41,642 bases of DNA from Egibacteraceae bacterium (GCA_040905805.1 JBBDQS010000051.1:1-41642), one strand, 5' to 3'. Positions 16,613 to 24,719 are shown, numbered from the stretch's first letter. The notes: generated from the sequence alone by a model not told the origin. Made by a program: numbers and translations.

Positions 16613-16717
16613 AGCGGCTCCTCGCGGCGGGTCCGGGGCAAGAACTCGAGGATTACCCCTCGTGCCGGTCGCTACACCCTGTCATCGCCGCCCCGCCGCG
16701 GACGTTAGGCTTCGCCT

Positions 16718-16888
16718 ATGGACGCGCTGCTGTTCCTCGTGATCATGGTCGCCGGGCTGGCGGTGGCGGCGCTGGTGATCGGCCGCGCGCAGCGCGCCCC
16801 GTCCCCGGACGACCCGACCCGACCAGACCCCGCGCAAGCCCCGGCGGCGGACGACGAGGACGGCGGCGCGCCCGGCGGCGCCCCCTAG
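16718..16888 (+). CDS. single-pass membrane peptide, 56 aa
   Basis: ATG at 16718 opens a 56-codon frame: a 22-residue hydrophobic helix (MDALLFLVIMVAGLAVAALV) followed by GRAQRAP and a Pro/Asp/Gly-rich acidic tail ending DDEDGGAPGGAP. By the positive-inside rule the tail should be cytoplasmic. No strong Shine-Dalgarno sequence is visible. Its TAG stop shares a base with the GTG of the SpoIIE phosphatase (TAGTG at 16886-16890), which argues that it is a real gene translated together with it. It may tether or regulate the phosphatase at the membrane (inference); no family is recognised. Confidence 0.65.
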   Translation: MDALLFLVIMVAGLAVAALVIGRAQRAPSPDDPTRPDPAQAPAADDEDGGAPGGAP

Positions 16889-18132
16889 TGGGCAGCGCGG
16901 TCGGGTCCGAGGACACGAGCACGGGCGAGCGGGCCCTCGCCGGGCTGCTCGAGAGCTCCCACTACGCGGCACCGGAGGAGATGGCGTCCCTCGTCGCCCA
17001 CCACGCCGGCGAGCTCGGGGCTCAAGAGGCGGTCATGTACCTCGTGGGCTTCGAGCAGCGGCTCCTCGTCCCACTGCCCGGCGACGGCGTCCCCCAGCGC
17101 GAGGCCATCTCGGTGGACCACACCCTCGGCGGCCGGGCCTTTCGCACGATCGAGGTGATGCGCCGCGAGGTCGGCGACGGGCTACGCCTGTGGGTCCCCA
17201 TGCTGAACGGCACCGCCCGGGTTGGGGTCCTGGAGCTGGTCCTGCCGTGCGCCGACACGCTCACGGAAGGGCGCGCCCGCGCGTTCGCGGGGCTGGTGGC
17301 GACCCTGGTGATCACCAAGGGCCTCTACGGCGACGTCTTCACCCTCACCCGCCGAACCGAGCCGATGTCGCTGGCGGCGGAGATGCAGTGGGAGCTGCTG
17401 CCCCCGCTGACCTTCTCCGACGGCCGGGTCACCATCAGCGGGGTTCTGGAGCCGAGCCACCGGGTGGCGGGCGACACCTTCGACTATGCACTGAACGACG
17501 GGTGCCTGCATCTGCTCGTCATCGACGCGATGGGCCATGGCTTCGAAGCGACCCTGATGGCCACGGTGGTCATCGGCGTGTACCGCCATGCCCGCCGGCG
17601 CGGCCTGACCCTGCCCGAGACGTACGCGGCCATGGACGACGCGATCAACCGCCAGTTCGGCCTCGACCAGTTCGTGACCGGGCAGCTCGCCGAGCTGGAC
17701 ACGGCCACCGGACAGCTGCGCTGGCTGAACGCCGGTCATCCCCCGCCCCTGCTGACCCGGGGACAGCACGTGATCGGTGGGCTGTCGTGCGAGCCGACCC
17801 TGCCGATCGGCTTCGGCGGGGCGGTCGTCGAGGTCGTGGAGTATCAGCTTGAGCCCGGCGACCGACTGGTGTTCGTCACCGACGGCGTCTTGGAGGCACG
17901 CGCCCCGGACGGCGACTTCTTCGGGGAGGCCCGTCTAGGCGACCAGCTGCTGCGGGCGACCATGGCAGACGAGCCGGCGCCGGAGACCGTGCGGCGGCTG
18001 ACGAGCGCGGTCATGGAGCACCAGGACGGACCGTTGCGCGACGACGCCACGGTCGTCCTGGTGGAGTGGAGCGGACGCGAGCGCACCAGCCCCCTCACGA
18101 TCGGCCGTTCGTGGCCCCGTCCGCCTGCTTGA
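16888..18132 (+). CDS. GAF-SpoIIE PP2C-type serine phosphatase
   Basis: A 414-residue soluble protein. Residues about 10-150 form a GAF-like sensor (SLVAHHAGELGAQEAVMYLV and REAISVDHTLGGRAF). Residues about 165-400 are a SpoIIE/PP2C phosphatase domain with metal-binding aspartates in VAGDTFDYA, LLVIDAMGHGFEA and LRDDATVVLVEW; AGHPPPLL and DRLVFVTDGVLEAR are the other usual motifs. Such RsbU-like proteins dephosphorylate anti-anti-sigma factors (STAS proteins) to release alternative sigma factors; no STAS or RsbW partner lies in the window. The GTG start overlaps the stop of the preceding membrane peptide gene by one base. Confidence 0.92.
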   Translation: MGSAVGSEDTSTGERALAGLLESSHYAAPEEMASLVAHHAGELGAQEAVMYLVGFEQRLLVPLPGDGVPQREAISVDHTLGGRAFRTIEVMRREVGDGLRLWVPMLNGTARVGVLELVLPCADTLTEGRARAFAGLVATLVITKGLYGDVFTLTRRTEPMSLAAEMQWELLPPLTFSDGRVTISGVLEPSHRVAGDTFDYALNDGCLHLLVIDAMGHGFEATLMATVVIGVYRHARRRGLTLPETYAAMDDAINRQFGLDQFVTGQLAELDTATGQLRWLNAGHPPPLLTRGQHVIGGLSCEPTLPIGFGGAVVEVVEYQLEPGDRLVFVTDGVLEARAPDGDFFGEARLGDQLLRATMADEPAPETVRRLTSAVMEHQDGPLRDDATVVLVEWSGRERTSPLTIGRSWPRPPA

Positions 18133-18159
18133 GCGCCACGACGAGCCCCTGGGTACCAT

Positions 18160-18402
18160 GTGTGTATGGGTCCCACAGAGACCTGCGAGGTCTGCGGTAC
18201 AGAGGTCGCACCCCACGAGGCGGTGCGCGCCGAGTTGGCGCTGAGCGACGCGTCGATATGCCCCACGCCGATGAGCTTTCATCCTGCGTGCTATGAGCGT
18301 GCGACCGAGGTCTGGGAGCAACCCGGCGAGGCGCTGTGCGACGTCGACCCGGAGTTCCCCGAGACCGCCCACTGGCTGGCGCGCTCCCGCCGGGACAGCT
18401 GA
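18160..18402 (+). CDS. small cysteine-rich protein, 80 aa
   Basis: An 80-residue acidic protein beginning MCMGPTETCEVCGTEVAPHE. A CxxC pair (residues 9-12), then Cys34, His41 and Cys44 (SICPTPMSFHPACYERA), gives a zinc-finger-like set of ligands. The rest is rich in Glu and Pro (EVWEQPGEALCDVDPEFPET). Either ATG 18160 or ATG 18166 could be the start; neither has a clear ribosome-binding site. It follows the SpoIIE phosphatase by 27 bases on the same strand and may share its transcript. No named family recognised; the metal ligands and composition argue for a real gene. Confidence 0.65.
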   Translation: MCMGPTETCEVCGTEVAPHEAVRAELALSDASICPTPMSFHPACYERATEVWEQPGEALCDVDPEFPETAHWLARSRRDS

Positions 18403-18457
18403 GGCGTCTGCGGTCACGCCGCATCCGGGTTCAGCGGCGTCTCCGAAGCAGCACTCT

Positions 18458-18579
18458 GGAAGTGGGCGCGTGGCCAGGCCACCTCCCTGGGCGCGTCGCC
18501 AGGCCAGCGCACCACCCCGGAAGTGGGCGCGTGGCCAGGCCACCTGCCCGGGCGCGTCGCCGGGCCAGCGCACCACCCT
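18458..18579. repeat. 61-bp tandem repeat, two copies, with internal palindromes
   Basis: Copies at 18458-18518 and 18519-18579 differ at only four or so positions, and a partial third copy starts at 18580 (GGAAGGTGACC). Each has the near-perfect palindrome GTGGCCAGGCCAC (18470-18482 and 18531-18543), and the second half of each unit is a diverged version of the first (GCGTGGCCAGGCCAC versus GCGTCGCCAGGCCAGCGC), so the array derives from an about 30-bp hairpin unit. It fills most of the 288-base gap between the small Cys-rich gene and the NUDIX-like gene. It could act as an extragenic palindromic element or transcript-processing site (inference). Confidence 0.9.
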
Positions 18580-18690
18580 GGAAGGTGACCGCCTCGCCGT
18601 TGGCCGCCACCCGCCGCCCCTCGCTCCGCTGCGTCATACCGGGCGCAGGGTATCGTCCCGGGACGGAACGCGGTGTGGAAGGAACACAGG

Positions 18691-19230
18691 GTGTCGACGT
18701 CGACCCAACCCGGCAAGGCATGGTTGTCCGAGGAGGAGATCGCGCGGGTGCGCGAGCGCATGCCGATCGTGTACGTCGAGGCCGTGCCGGTCCGGGTCCA
18801 CCATCTGGGCGGGGTGGAGCGGGTCGGGTTGCTGCTGCGCAACCGGCCGGACGGCACCATCAGCCGGGCGGTCGTGTCGGGGCGGGTCCTGTTCGGTGAG
18901 ACGCTGCGCGAGGCCCTGTGGCGCAACCTGTCGAAGGACCTCGGTCCGGAGTCGTCACCGCAGCTGCCGCCGGACCCGTCGCCGTTCACCGTCGCCGAGT
19001 ACTTCCCCGCCGACGCCCGCCGCACCGGCTTCACCGACCCCCGCCAGCACGCGGTCGCCCTGGCCTACCTCGTGCCGGTGCAGGGCGAGTGCCGACCGGC
19101 GGAGGACACCCTCGAGCTGACGTGGCTGTCCCCTGCCGAAGCGATCACCCCCGGCGTGGTCGCGGAGATGACCGGCGGGCAGGACCGCCTGGTCCGCCTC
19201 GCGCTCGCGCACGCCGGCTGCCTGCCCTAG
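18691..19230 (+). CDS. NUDIX-fold protein (DUF4916-like) with degenerate Nudix box
   Basis: A 179-residue protein of the actinobacterial NUDIX-like family (DUF4916), N-terminus STSTQPGKAWLSEEEIARVR. The Nudix box should be G-x5-E-x7-R-E-x-x-E-E-x-G. Here Gly64, Glu70, Arg78 and Gly85 are in register (GRVLFGETLREALWRNLSKD LG), but RE is RN and the two metal-binding glutamates are Lys82-Asp83. It therefore probably binds a nucleotide-like ligand without hydrolysing it, or has another activity (inference). The GTG at 18691 is preferred, with GGAAGGA about 8 bases upstream; a GTG at 18673 is the alternative. It is convergent with the acyl-CoA mutase gene, 23 bases apart. Confidence 0.82.
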   Translation: MSTSTQPGKAWLSEEEIARVRERMPIVYVEAVPVRVHHLGGVERVGLLLRNRPDGTISRAVVSGRVLFGETLREALWRNLSKDLGPESSPQLPPDPSPFTVAEYFPADARRTGFTDPRQHAVALAYLVPVQGECRPAEDTLELTWLSPAEAITPGVVAEMTGGQDRLVRLALAHAGCLP

Positions 19231-19253
19231 CTAGCCCCGGCGATTCCCATGCA

Positions 19254-20924
19254 TCAGATGACCGGGGGCTCGGCGTAGGTGCCGAAGACGTCCTTCAGCG
19301 CGGCGCAGATCTCCCCCAGCGTGGCTGCCGCTCGGACCGCGTCCATGATCACCGGGATGAGGTTGTCGTCGGTTGCTGCGGCGGCGCGGAGTCGCTCCAG
19401 CGCCCGCACCGTGGCGTCACCGTCGCGGCGGTCGCGGTAGCTGGCGAGCTTCGCCCGCTGGTCGCGCTCCATGTCGGCGGAGATCCGCAGGATCTCCAGC
19501 TGGTCGTCCTCGACGGTGTCGGTGTGGACATTGACCCCGACGATGCGCTTCTCGCCCTTCTCCACCTGCTGCTGGTAGCGGAACGCCGCGTCGGCGATCT
19601 CCGCCATGAACCAGCCCGACTCGATGCCGCGCAGCATGCCGCCGGTGACCGTACCGTCGGGCGACTGCTCCAGGATGCGGGCCAGGTAGGCTTCCGCGTC
19701 CGCCTCGACCCGGTCGGTCATCCATTCGACGAACCACGAGCCCCCGAGGGGATCGACCGTGTTGGCGACCTCGGTCTCCTCGGCGATGACCTGCTGGGTG
19801 CGCAGCGCGACCCGAGCGGCGTGCTCGCTCGGTAGCGCGAGGACCTCGTCGAGCGCGTTGGTGTGCAGGCTCTGGGTGCCGCCCAGGACCGCCGCGAGCG
19901 CCTCGATGGCCGTGCGCACGACATTGTTGTCCGGTTGCTGCGCCGTGAGGGAGACCCCGGCGGTCTGGGCGTGGAAGCGCATCAGCATCGCCTTGTCGTC
20001 GGTCGCCCCGTACCGCGAGCGCAGCCACCGGGCCCAGATGCGGCGGGCGGCGCGGAACTTGGCGATCTCCTCGAAGAAGTCGATGTGGGCGTCGAAGAAG
20101 AACGACAGCCGGGGACCGAAGACGTCCAGGTCCAGCCCCCGGGCCTGGCCCAGCTCGACGTAGCTGAAGCCCGCGGCCAACGTGAACGCCAGCTCCTGGG
20201 CCGCCGTGGAGCCGGCCTCGCGGATGTGGTAACCCGAGACCGAGAGCGGGTGGTAGCGGGGCATGTGCTCGGTGGTGAACGCCATCAGGTCGCCGATGAG
20301 GCGCAGGTGCGGCGGGGGGGGGAAGAGCCACTCCTTCTGGGCGATGTACTCCTTGAAGATATCGGTCTGCAGCGTGCCCCCCAGCGCGGCCGGGGCGAAC
20401 CCCTGGCGTTCGGCGGCCACGCAGTACATGGCGAAGATCACCACCGCCGGGGCGTTGATGGTCATCGAGGTGGTGATGTCGCCGAGCGGGATACCGTCGA
20501 ACAGGCGCTCCATGTCCGCGAGGGTGTCCACCGCGACGCCGCAGTGGCCCACCTCCCCCTCGCTCTGCGGCTCGTCGGAGTCCCGCCCCATCAAGGTCGG
20601 CATGTCGAAGGCCACGCTGAGGCCGTGCTGCCCGGCCTGCAGGAGGTCGTGGTAGCGCTGGTTGGTGTCCTCGACGCTGCCGAACCCCGCGAACTGCCGG
20701 ATCGTCCAGGGCCGTCCGCGGTACATCGACGGGTAGACCCCCCGTGTGAACGGGTACAGGCCGGGAAAGCCGATCCGCGAGAAGTCCGGGGAGTAGACGT
20801 GCGGACCCACCAGCGCCGGCACCGGGACATCCGAGAGCGTCGTGAAGGCCGCGTCGCGTTCAGGGGTGGCGGCGCTGCGGCGCTCCCACTCGTCGGCGAG
20901 GCGCCGAAGGTCGTCGGGGGTCAT
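19254..20924 (-). CDS. acyl-CoA mutase large subunit (isobutyryl-CoA mutase-like)
   Basis: A 556-residue adenosylcobalamin-dependent mutase large subunit covering only the substrate-binding TIM barrel. The B12-binding domain is absent, so it must work with a separate small subunit not in this window. Two residues that separate mutases are visible: Phe78 in TIRQFAGFG, where methylmalonyl-CoA mutase has Tyr, and Gln196 in KEYIAQKEW, where it has Arg. Phe plus Gln is the isobutyryl-CoA mutase pattern, pointing to interconversion of isobutyryl-CoA and n-butyryl-CoA in valine or fatty-acid metabolism. Other motifs: LSVAFDMPTLMGRDSDEP, VSGYHIREAGSTAAQEL and HTQTAGVSLTAQQ (with AQTAG here). The gene stands alone, convergent with the NUDIX-like gene. 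It is often annotated simply as methylmalonyl-CoA mutase. Confidence 0.9.
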   Translation of the reverse strand: MTPDDLRRLADEWERRSAATPERDAAFTTLSDVPVPALVGPHVYSPDFSRIGFPGLYPFTRGVYPSMYRGRPWTIRQFAGFGSVEDTNQRYHDLLQAGQHGLSVAFDMPTLMGRDSDEPQSEGEVGHCGVAVDTLADMERLFDGIPLGDITTSMTINAPAVVIFAMYCVAAERQGFAPAALGGTLQTDIFKEYIAQKEWLFPPPPHLRLIGDLMAFTTEHMPRYHPLSVSGYHIREAGSTAAQELAFTLAAGFSYVELGQARGLDLDVFGPRLSFFFDAHIDFFEEIAKFRAARRIWARWLRSRYGATDDKAMLMRFHAQTAGVSLTAQQPDNNVVRTAIEALAAVLGGTQSLHTNALDEVLALPSEHAARVALRTQQVIAEETEVANTVDPLGGSWFVEWMTDRVEADAEAYLARILEQSPDGTVTGGMLRGIESGWFMAEIADAAFRYQQQVEKGEKRIVGVNVHTDTVEDDQLEILRISADMERDQRAKLASYRDRRDGDATVRALERLRAAAATDDNLIPVIMDAVRAAATLGEICAALKDVFGTYAEPPVI

Positions 20925-21111
20925 CGGGTCCGCCTGACGTCGTGCCGGCCGGCGCGGAGTCCGGGATGCCTAACAGGACTGCCCTGCCCATGCTATTGCC
21001 TCCACGTCGACCTCGACCGTGACGGTGCGGTGGGCGGCGGTGGCGGGCTACGATCCCGGCACGGCCGCGGCCCTGACCGGGACGCGGAGCCCAGCACCGA
21101 AGGGAGACGCG

Positions 21112-21726
21112 GTGGTCGTTGACGCGCAGCGTTGGGACCGCCAGTACGCCGAGCACGACCCCCCCACCTTCGAGGATCCCAGCGCCCAGGTGGCCGAGGA
21201 GGTTCTGCACCTGCCCCCGGGCCGGGCACTGGACCTCGCGGGCGGGCGCGGTCGGCACGCGATCCCGCTGGCCGAACGGGGCTGGGACGTCACCGCCGTC
21301 GACTTCTCCCAGCAGGCCCTGCGGCAGGGCGGGGAGCTCGCGGCCCAGCGGGGCGTCACGGTGCAGTGGGTCCACGCGGACCTGGAGTCCTGGGACCCGC
21401 CCGCGAGCGCCTTCGAGCTGGTGCTCATCGCCTACCTCCAGGTGGACACCGCAGTGCTCGCCGCCGTGCTCAGCCGGGCCGCGGGTGCCGTGGCACCTGG
21501 CGGTCGTCTGGTCGCCGTGGGCTACGGGCAGGACGCGTCCGGACCGACCCAGGCGGGTCCGTCCGAACCCGCACGGCGGTACGACCTCGCGGTCGCCACG
21601 GCCGCCGTCGGCCCTCTCGTGGTCGAGCGGGCCGAGCTGGTCGAGCGCACCATCGAGCGTGCGGAGGGCAGCCGGGTCGCCGTCGAGGCAGTGGTGCGTG
21701 CCGTGCGCCCGGCGGTGACCCCATGA
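21112..21726 (+). CDS. class I SAM-dependent methyltransferase
   Basis: A 204-residue Rossmann-fold methyltransferase of the small TehB/thiopurine-like type. Motif I is ALDLAGGRGRHAIPLAERG, motif II acid VTAVDFS, motif III region VQWVHADLESWD, and motif post-I FELVLIAYLQVD. The start is GTG 21112 with AAGGGAG five bases upstream; the longer in-frame ATG at 21019 has no support. The stop overlaps the start of the E1-alpha gene in ATGA, so both are translated together, although no obvious functional link exists between the two products. Substrate unknown; the family detoxifies small thiols and metalloids or modifies small molecules. Confidence 0.88.
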   Translation: MVVDAQRWDRQYAEHDPPTFEDPSAQVAEEVLHLPPGRALDLAGGRGRHAIPLAERGWDVTAVDFSQQALRQGGELAAQRGVTVQWVHADLESWDPPASAFELVLIAYLQVDTAVLAAVLSRAAGAVAPGGRLVAVGYGQDASGPTQAGPSEPARRYDLAVATAAVGPLVVERAELVERTIERAEGSRVAVEAVVRAVRPAVTP

Positions 21727-22817
21727 GCGATGTGCCGGCCGACATGGCCGTGCCGGAGTGCCTGCTCGTCGATGGCGCCGTGGTCCGCGAGCACCCTGCG
21801 TACGCGGGCTACCTCGCAGAGCTCGACGAGAAGGACTACCGCCGGCTCTACCGGTTCATGGCGCTGGCCCGGCGACTGGACACCCAGGCGGTCAACCTCG
21901 GTCGCCAGGGGCAGCTCGCCGTCTACCCACCCTCCCGGGGCCAGGAGGCGGCGCAGGTGGGTGCCGCCTACGCGCTGGCGGGTCAGGACTGGATCGTCCC
22001 GTCCTACCGGGAGCTCGGGATGGCGCTGGTCCGCGACGTGCCACCGGAGGCCCTCCTGCACCTGTGGCGGGGCACCTGGCACGGCACCTACGCGCCCGAC
22101 GCGCACCACTTCGGCTTGGTCTCCATCCCCGTCGGCACCCAGGCGCTGCACGCCGTCGGCTTCGCGATGGGCGCCCGTCTGGACGAGGCCGACCTGGTGG
22201 TCCTGGCCTGCATCGGTGACGGGGCGACCAGCGAGGGCGACGTCCACGAGGCGATGAACTTCGCGTCGGTCTACGACGCGCCCTGCGTGTTCTTCGTGCA
22301 GAACAACCAGTACGCGATCAGCGTGCCGGTGGCCCGCCAGATGCATGGCCCGACCATCGCGCACCGGGCGATCGGGTACGGCATGCCGGGCTACCGGTGC
22401 GACGGCAACGACGTGCTGGCGACCTACGCGGTGACGCGCCGGGCCGTGGACCGGGCGCGGGCCGGCCACGGGCCGTCCCTGGTCGAGGCCGTCACCTACC
22501 GCACCGAGGCCCACACCACCTCCGACGACCCCCGTCGCTACCGCCCGCCGGGCGAGCTCGAGACGTGGCAGGGCCGCGACCCGATCACCCGCTTCTCGGC
22601 GTATCTGGAACGCGAGGGGCTGCTCGGTGAGGACGTCCGCGCCGAGGTCGACCAGGAGGCCGAGCTGTACGCCCGGCGGGTACGCGACGCGGTGTTCGAC
22701 GCACCACACGGCGACCCGCTGGAGCTGTTCGAGCACGTCTACGTCGACCCCCCCACGGCCCTCGCCGAGCAGCGGGCGCTCCTGGCCCACGAGCTCGGGG
22801 AGGGCCCTGGGGGCTGA
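21723..22817 (+). CDS. pdhA: 2-oxoacid (pyruvate-type) dehydrogenase E1 component, alpha subunit
   Basis: A 364-residue E1-alpha subunit, normal length. The thiamine diphosphate motif is complete: GDGATSEGDVHEAMNF starting at 165 and ending in the QNNQYAIS at 193-200. The substrate-channel segment YPPSRGQEAAQVGAAYAL and WIVPSYRELG, and the phosphorylation-loop-like TYRTEAHTTSDDPRRYR, fit the PdhA/AcoA/BkdA group. E1-alpha works as a heterotetramer with E1-beta and passes the acyl group to E2, but neither E1-beta nor E2 follows; the next gene is on the other strand. It is translationally coupled (ATGA) to the methyltransferase gene. Pyruvate is the likeliest substrate; branched-chain 2-oxoacids or acetoin are possible. 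Confidence 0.87.
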   Translation: MSDVPADMAVPECLLVDGAVVREHPAYAGYLAELDEKDYRRLYRFMALARRLDTQAVNLGRQGQLAVYPPSRGQEAAQVGAAYALAGQDWIVPSYRELGMALVRDVPPEALLHLWRGTWHGTYAPDAHHFGLVSIPVGTQALHAVGFAMGARLDEADLVVLACIGDGATSEGDVHEAMNFASVYDAPCVFFVQNNQYAISVPVARQMHGPTIAHRAIGYGMPGYRCDGNDVLATYAVTRRAVDRARAGHGPSLVEAVTYRTEAHTTSDDPRRYRPPGELETWQGRDPITRFSAYLEREGLLGEDVRAEVDQEAELYARRVRDAVFDAPHGDPLELFEHVYVDPPTALAEQRALLAHELGEGPGG

Positions 22818-22853
22818 CCGGCGGACGACGAGGGCACCGGACACCGGTCTCGC

Positions 22854-23123
22854 TCACGAGAACCGTCCGCCGCGCCTGGTGCGGCGCAGCCGGGCGAGCC
22901 GCTCCTCCTGCTGGGCGCGCCGTTCGGCCTCGCCCGCGGAGTCGTGGCCGACCACCCGCAGGTCAGACGCCTCGCCCGTCACGAGCAGCCAGGCCCCCTC
23001 CCCGGCACCCGGTGGCAGCTGGTCGGCGGGCAGGTGGTGCTCCTGCTCGTCGGGGTCCACGAGCAGGACCGCGACGCCCTCGACGATGCGGTCCACGACG
23101 GCGTGCCGCGGGTCATCCGTCAC
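22854..23123 (-). CDS. DUF3006 domain-containing protein
   Basis: An 89-residue protein whose first 65 residues (AVVDRIVEGVAVLLVDPDEQ ... HLPADQLPPGAGEGAWLLV) form the small beta-rich DUF3006 unit. The C-terminal 25 residues are an Arg/Glu-rich helix (EAERRAQQEERLARLRRTRR). The GTG start at 23123 lies 11 bases inside the end of the metallo-beta-lactamase-fold gene, so the two are coupled. Pairing of a DUF3006 protein with a ComEC-like MBL protein is common in Gram-positive bacteria, which supports both calls. Its molecular role is unknown. Confidence 0.85.
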   Translation of the reverse strand: MTDDPRHAVVDRIVEGVAVLLVDPDEQEHHLPADQLPPGAGEGAWLLVTGEASDLRVVGHDSAGEAERRAQQEERLARLRRTRRGGRFS

Positions 23124-24087
23124 GGTCCCCCGAGTCGCGTATGGGCGGCGCGCCGGTCGCGGTCTGCACCCGCAGGTCGTCGCCGTCGGTGGTCACGATC
23201 ACCGTACCGTGCGCGGCGGTGCCGTAGACGGCCACATCGGCGCCGGTGAGACGATCGACGACCTCGTCGTGCGGATGGCCGTACTGGCTGTCCCGGCCCG
23301 CAGAGTAGACCGCCACCTGCGGCGACACGGCAGCGAGGAACGCCGCGCTGGTCGACGTGGACGAGCCGTGGTGGCCCACCTGGTAGACGTCGGCTGCGAG
23401 GGCGTTCGCAGCCGTGGCGACCATCCGCTGCTCGGTCTGCACCTCGGCGTCGCCGGTGAACAGGAACGCCACGTTGCCGTAGGTGACCCGGAACGCGAGC
23501 CCGTGATCGTGCAGATCCCCGTCCCCCGCGTCCGCCACGGGGTTGACGAACGCGAACTGCAGCGACCCGACACCGGTCCGCGCACCCGCTCGCGGCTCCT
23601 CGTACGTCGCGTCCGAGGCCTCCAGGGCGTCGAGGGCGCGGTCGAAGGTCTGGGTGGTGTGGGTGGTCGGCGACCACCAGACCTCGCCGACGTCGAAGCG
23701 CTCCATCACCAGGTCGAACTGGCCGAGGTGGTCCGCGTGGGGGTGGGTGACGGCCACGACGTCGATCGCGCGGACCCCGCTGCGCTCGAGGTACTCGACG
23801 ACGTCGGTGCCGGTGTGACGTCCCGCGTCGACCAGCACCGTCGCGTCCGGCGCGACGAGCAGGGTGGCGTCGCCCTGGCCCACGTCGATGAAGTGGACCG
23901 CCAGCTCACCCTCGGTGGGCGCGGGCACGCCAGCCACGCAGCCGGCGAGCAGGAGCGGCAGGAGCGGCAGGAGCAGCACGACCGGACCGGCCCACAGGCC
24001 GGCTGACTGGGGGGTGACGGCACGGCTGACGGTCGCTTCCTCCGGTCGGTGTGCCGACCATGATGCCCGTGCGCCACACCCGGGCAC
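23113..24087 (-). CDS. ComEC/Rec2-like metallo-beta-lactamase-fold lipoprotein
   Basis: A 324-residue protein with a long polar N-terminus, a hydrophobic stretch (VVLLLPLLPLLL) and a lipobox LLAGC ending at Cys50, so it is probably a lipoprotein on the outer face of the membrane. The MBL domain starts at LAVHFIDVGQGDATLLV and has the metal motif THPHADHLG (His115, His117, Asp119, His120), TGDAEVQ and VGHHGSST. This is the soluble nuclease/hydrolase part found at the C-terminus of the competence protein ComEC. Stand-alone secreted versions are presumed phosphodiesterases or extracellular DNA processors. It begins at GTG 24087 with a weak ribosome-binding site, and overlaps the DUF3006 gene. 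Confidence 0.9.
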   Translation of the reverse strand: MPGCGARASWSAHRPEEATVSRAVTPQSAGLWAGPVVLLLPLLPLLLAGCVAGVPAPTEGELAVHFIDVGQGDATLLVAPDATVLVDAGRHTGTDVVEYLERSGVRAIDVVAVTHPHADHLGQFDLVMERFDVGEVWWSPTTHTTQTFDRALDALEASDATYEEPRAGARTGVGSLQFAFVNPVADAGDGDLHDHGLAFRVTYGNVAFLFTGDAEVQTEQRMVATAANALAADVYQVGHHGSSTSTSAAFLAAVSPQVAVYSAGRDSQYGHPHDEVVDRLTGADVAVYGTAAHGTVIVTTDGDDLRVQTATGAPPIRDSGDRDG

Positions 24088-24143
24088 GTCGGCAGGCCAT
24101 GGCAGCGACGGTTCAACGGGGCGCGGGTGTGGTAGAAGGTTGT

Positions 24144-24704
24144 ATGCCTCTCGTGCGCCGCATCGCCCGCCCGTTGCTCGCCTCGGTCTTCGTCCCGAGC
24201 GGGCTGGACCAGCTCCGCCGCCCGGCTGCGGCGGACCCCGACGCCGTGAGGGTCGGACCCAGGGCCAGCGCCCTGCCCCCCCTCGGCGACCTGGACCCCC
24301 AGACGCTGGTGCGCGTCAGCGGCGGTGTCCAGCTGGCCGCGGGCAGCCTGCTCGCCGTCGGGCGGCTCCCGCGGATGTCCGCGATGGCGCTCGCCCTCAC
24401 GGTCGTGCCGTCAACCTTTGCCGCCCACCGGTTCTGGGAGGTGGATGATCCCGCGCAGCGCCAGCAGCAGCAGCACCACTTCCTCAAGAACCTGAGCATC
24501 CTCGGTGGTCTGGCCATCGCCGCGGTGGACACCCAGGGCCGGCCCGGGGTCGGCTGGCGCACCCGCCACACCGCCGAGCACGCCAAGGCAGCCGCCCACC
24601 GGACCCGTCGCCAGGCGCGCCTGGCCGCCAAGGCCGCCGACCGCACCCGTCAGGCCAAGGCCGCCCGGACCGGCCGCGCCGTCGCCCGGCGACGCGCCGC
24701 CTGA
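24144..24704 (+). CDS. DoxX family membrane protein
   Basis: A 186-residue DoxX-type protein. The opening MPLVRRIARPLLASVFVPSG is the conserved first helix, followed by VRVSGGVQLAAGSLLAVGRL, a helix MSAMALALTVVPSTFAAHRFWE and, after a QQQQHHFLKNLSILGG turn, a last helix. The final 45 residues are a strongly basic helical tail (repeated Arg, Ala, Lys, Thr) likely in the cytoplasm and possibly touching nucleic acid or membrane lipids. The ATG at 24144 has GAAGG four bases upstream. DoxX proteins have been linked to thiol or redox balance, with no defined reaction. The gene is divergent from the ComEC-like gene and convergent with the Rieske gene. Confidence 0.85.
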   Translation: MPLVRRIARPLLASVFVPSGLDQLRRPAAADPDAVRVGPRASALPPLGDLDPQTLVRVSGGVQLAAGSLLAVGRLPRMSAMALALTVVPSTFAAHRFWEVDDPAQRQQQQHHFLKNLSILGGLAIAAVDTQGRPGVGWRTRHTAEHAKAAAHRTRRQARLAAKAADRTRQAKAARTGRAVARRRAA

Positions 24705-24719
24705 CGCTGCTCAGCGTCC

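Noticed and set aside
18421-18690. Coding sequence across the 61-bp repeats (several overlapping frames)
   Set aside because: All frames simply translate the palindromic repeat and have no independent protein signal or good start.
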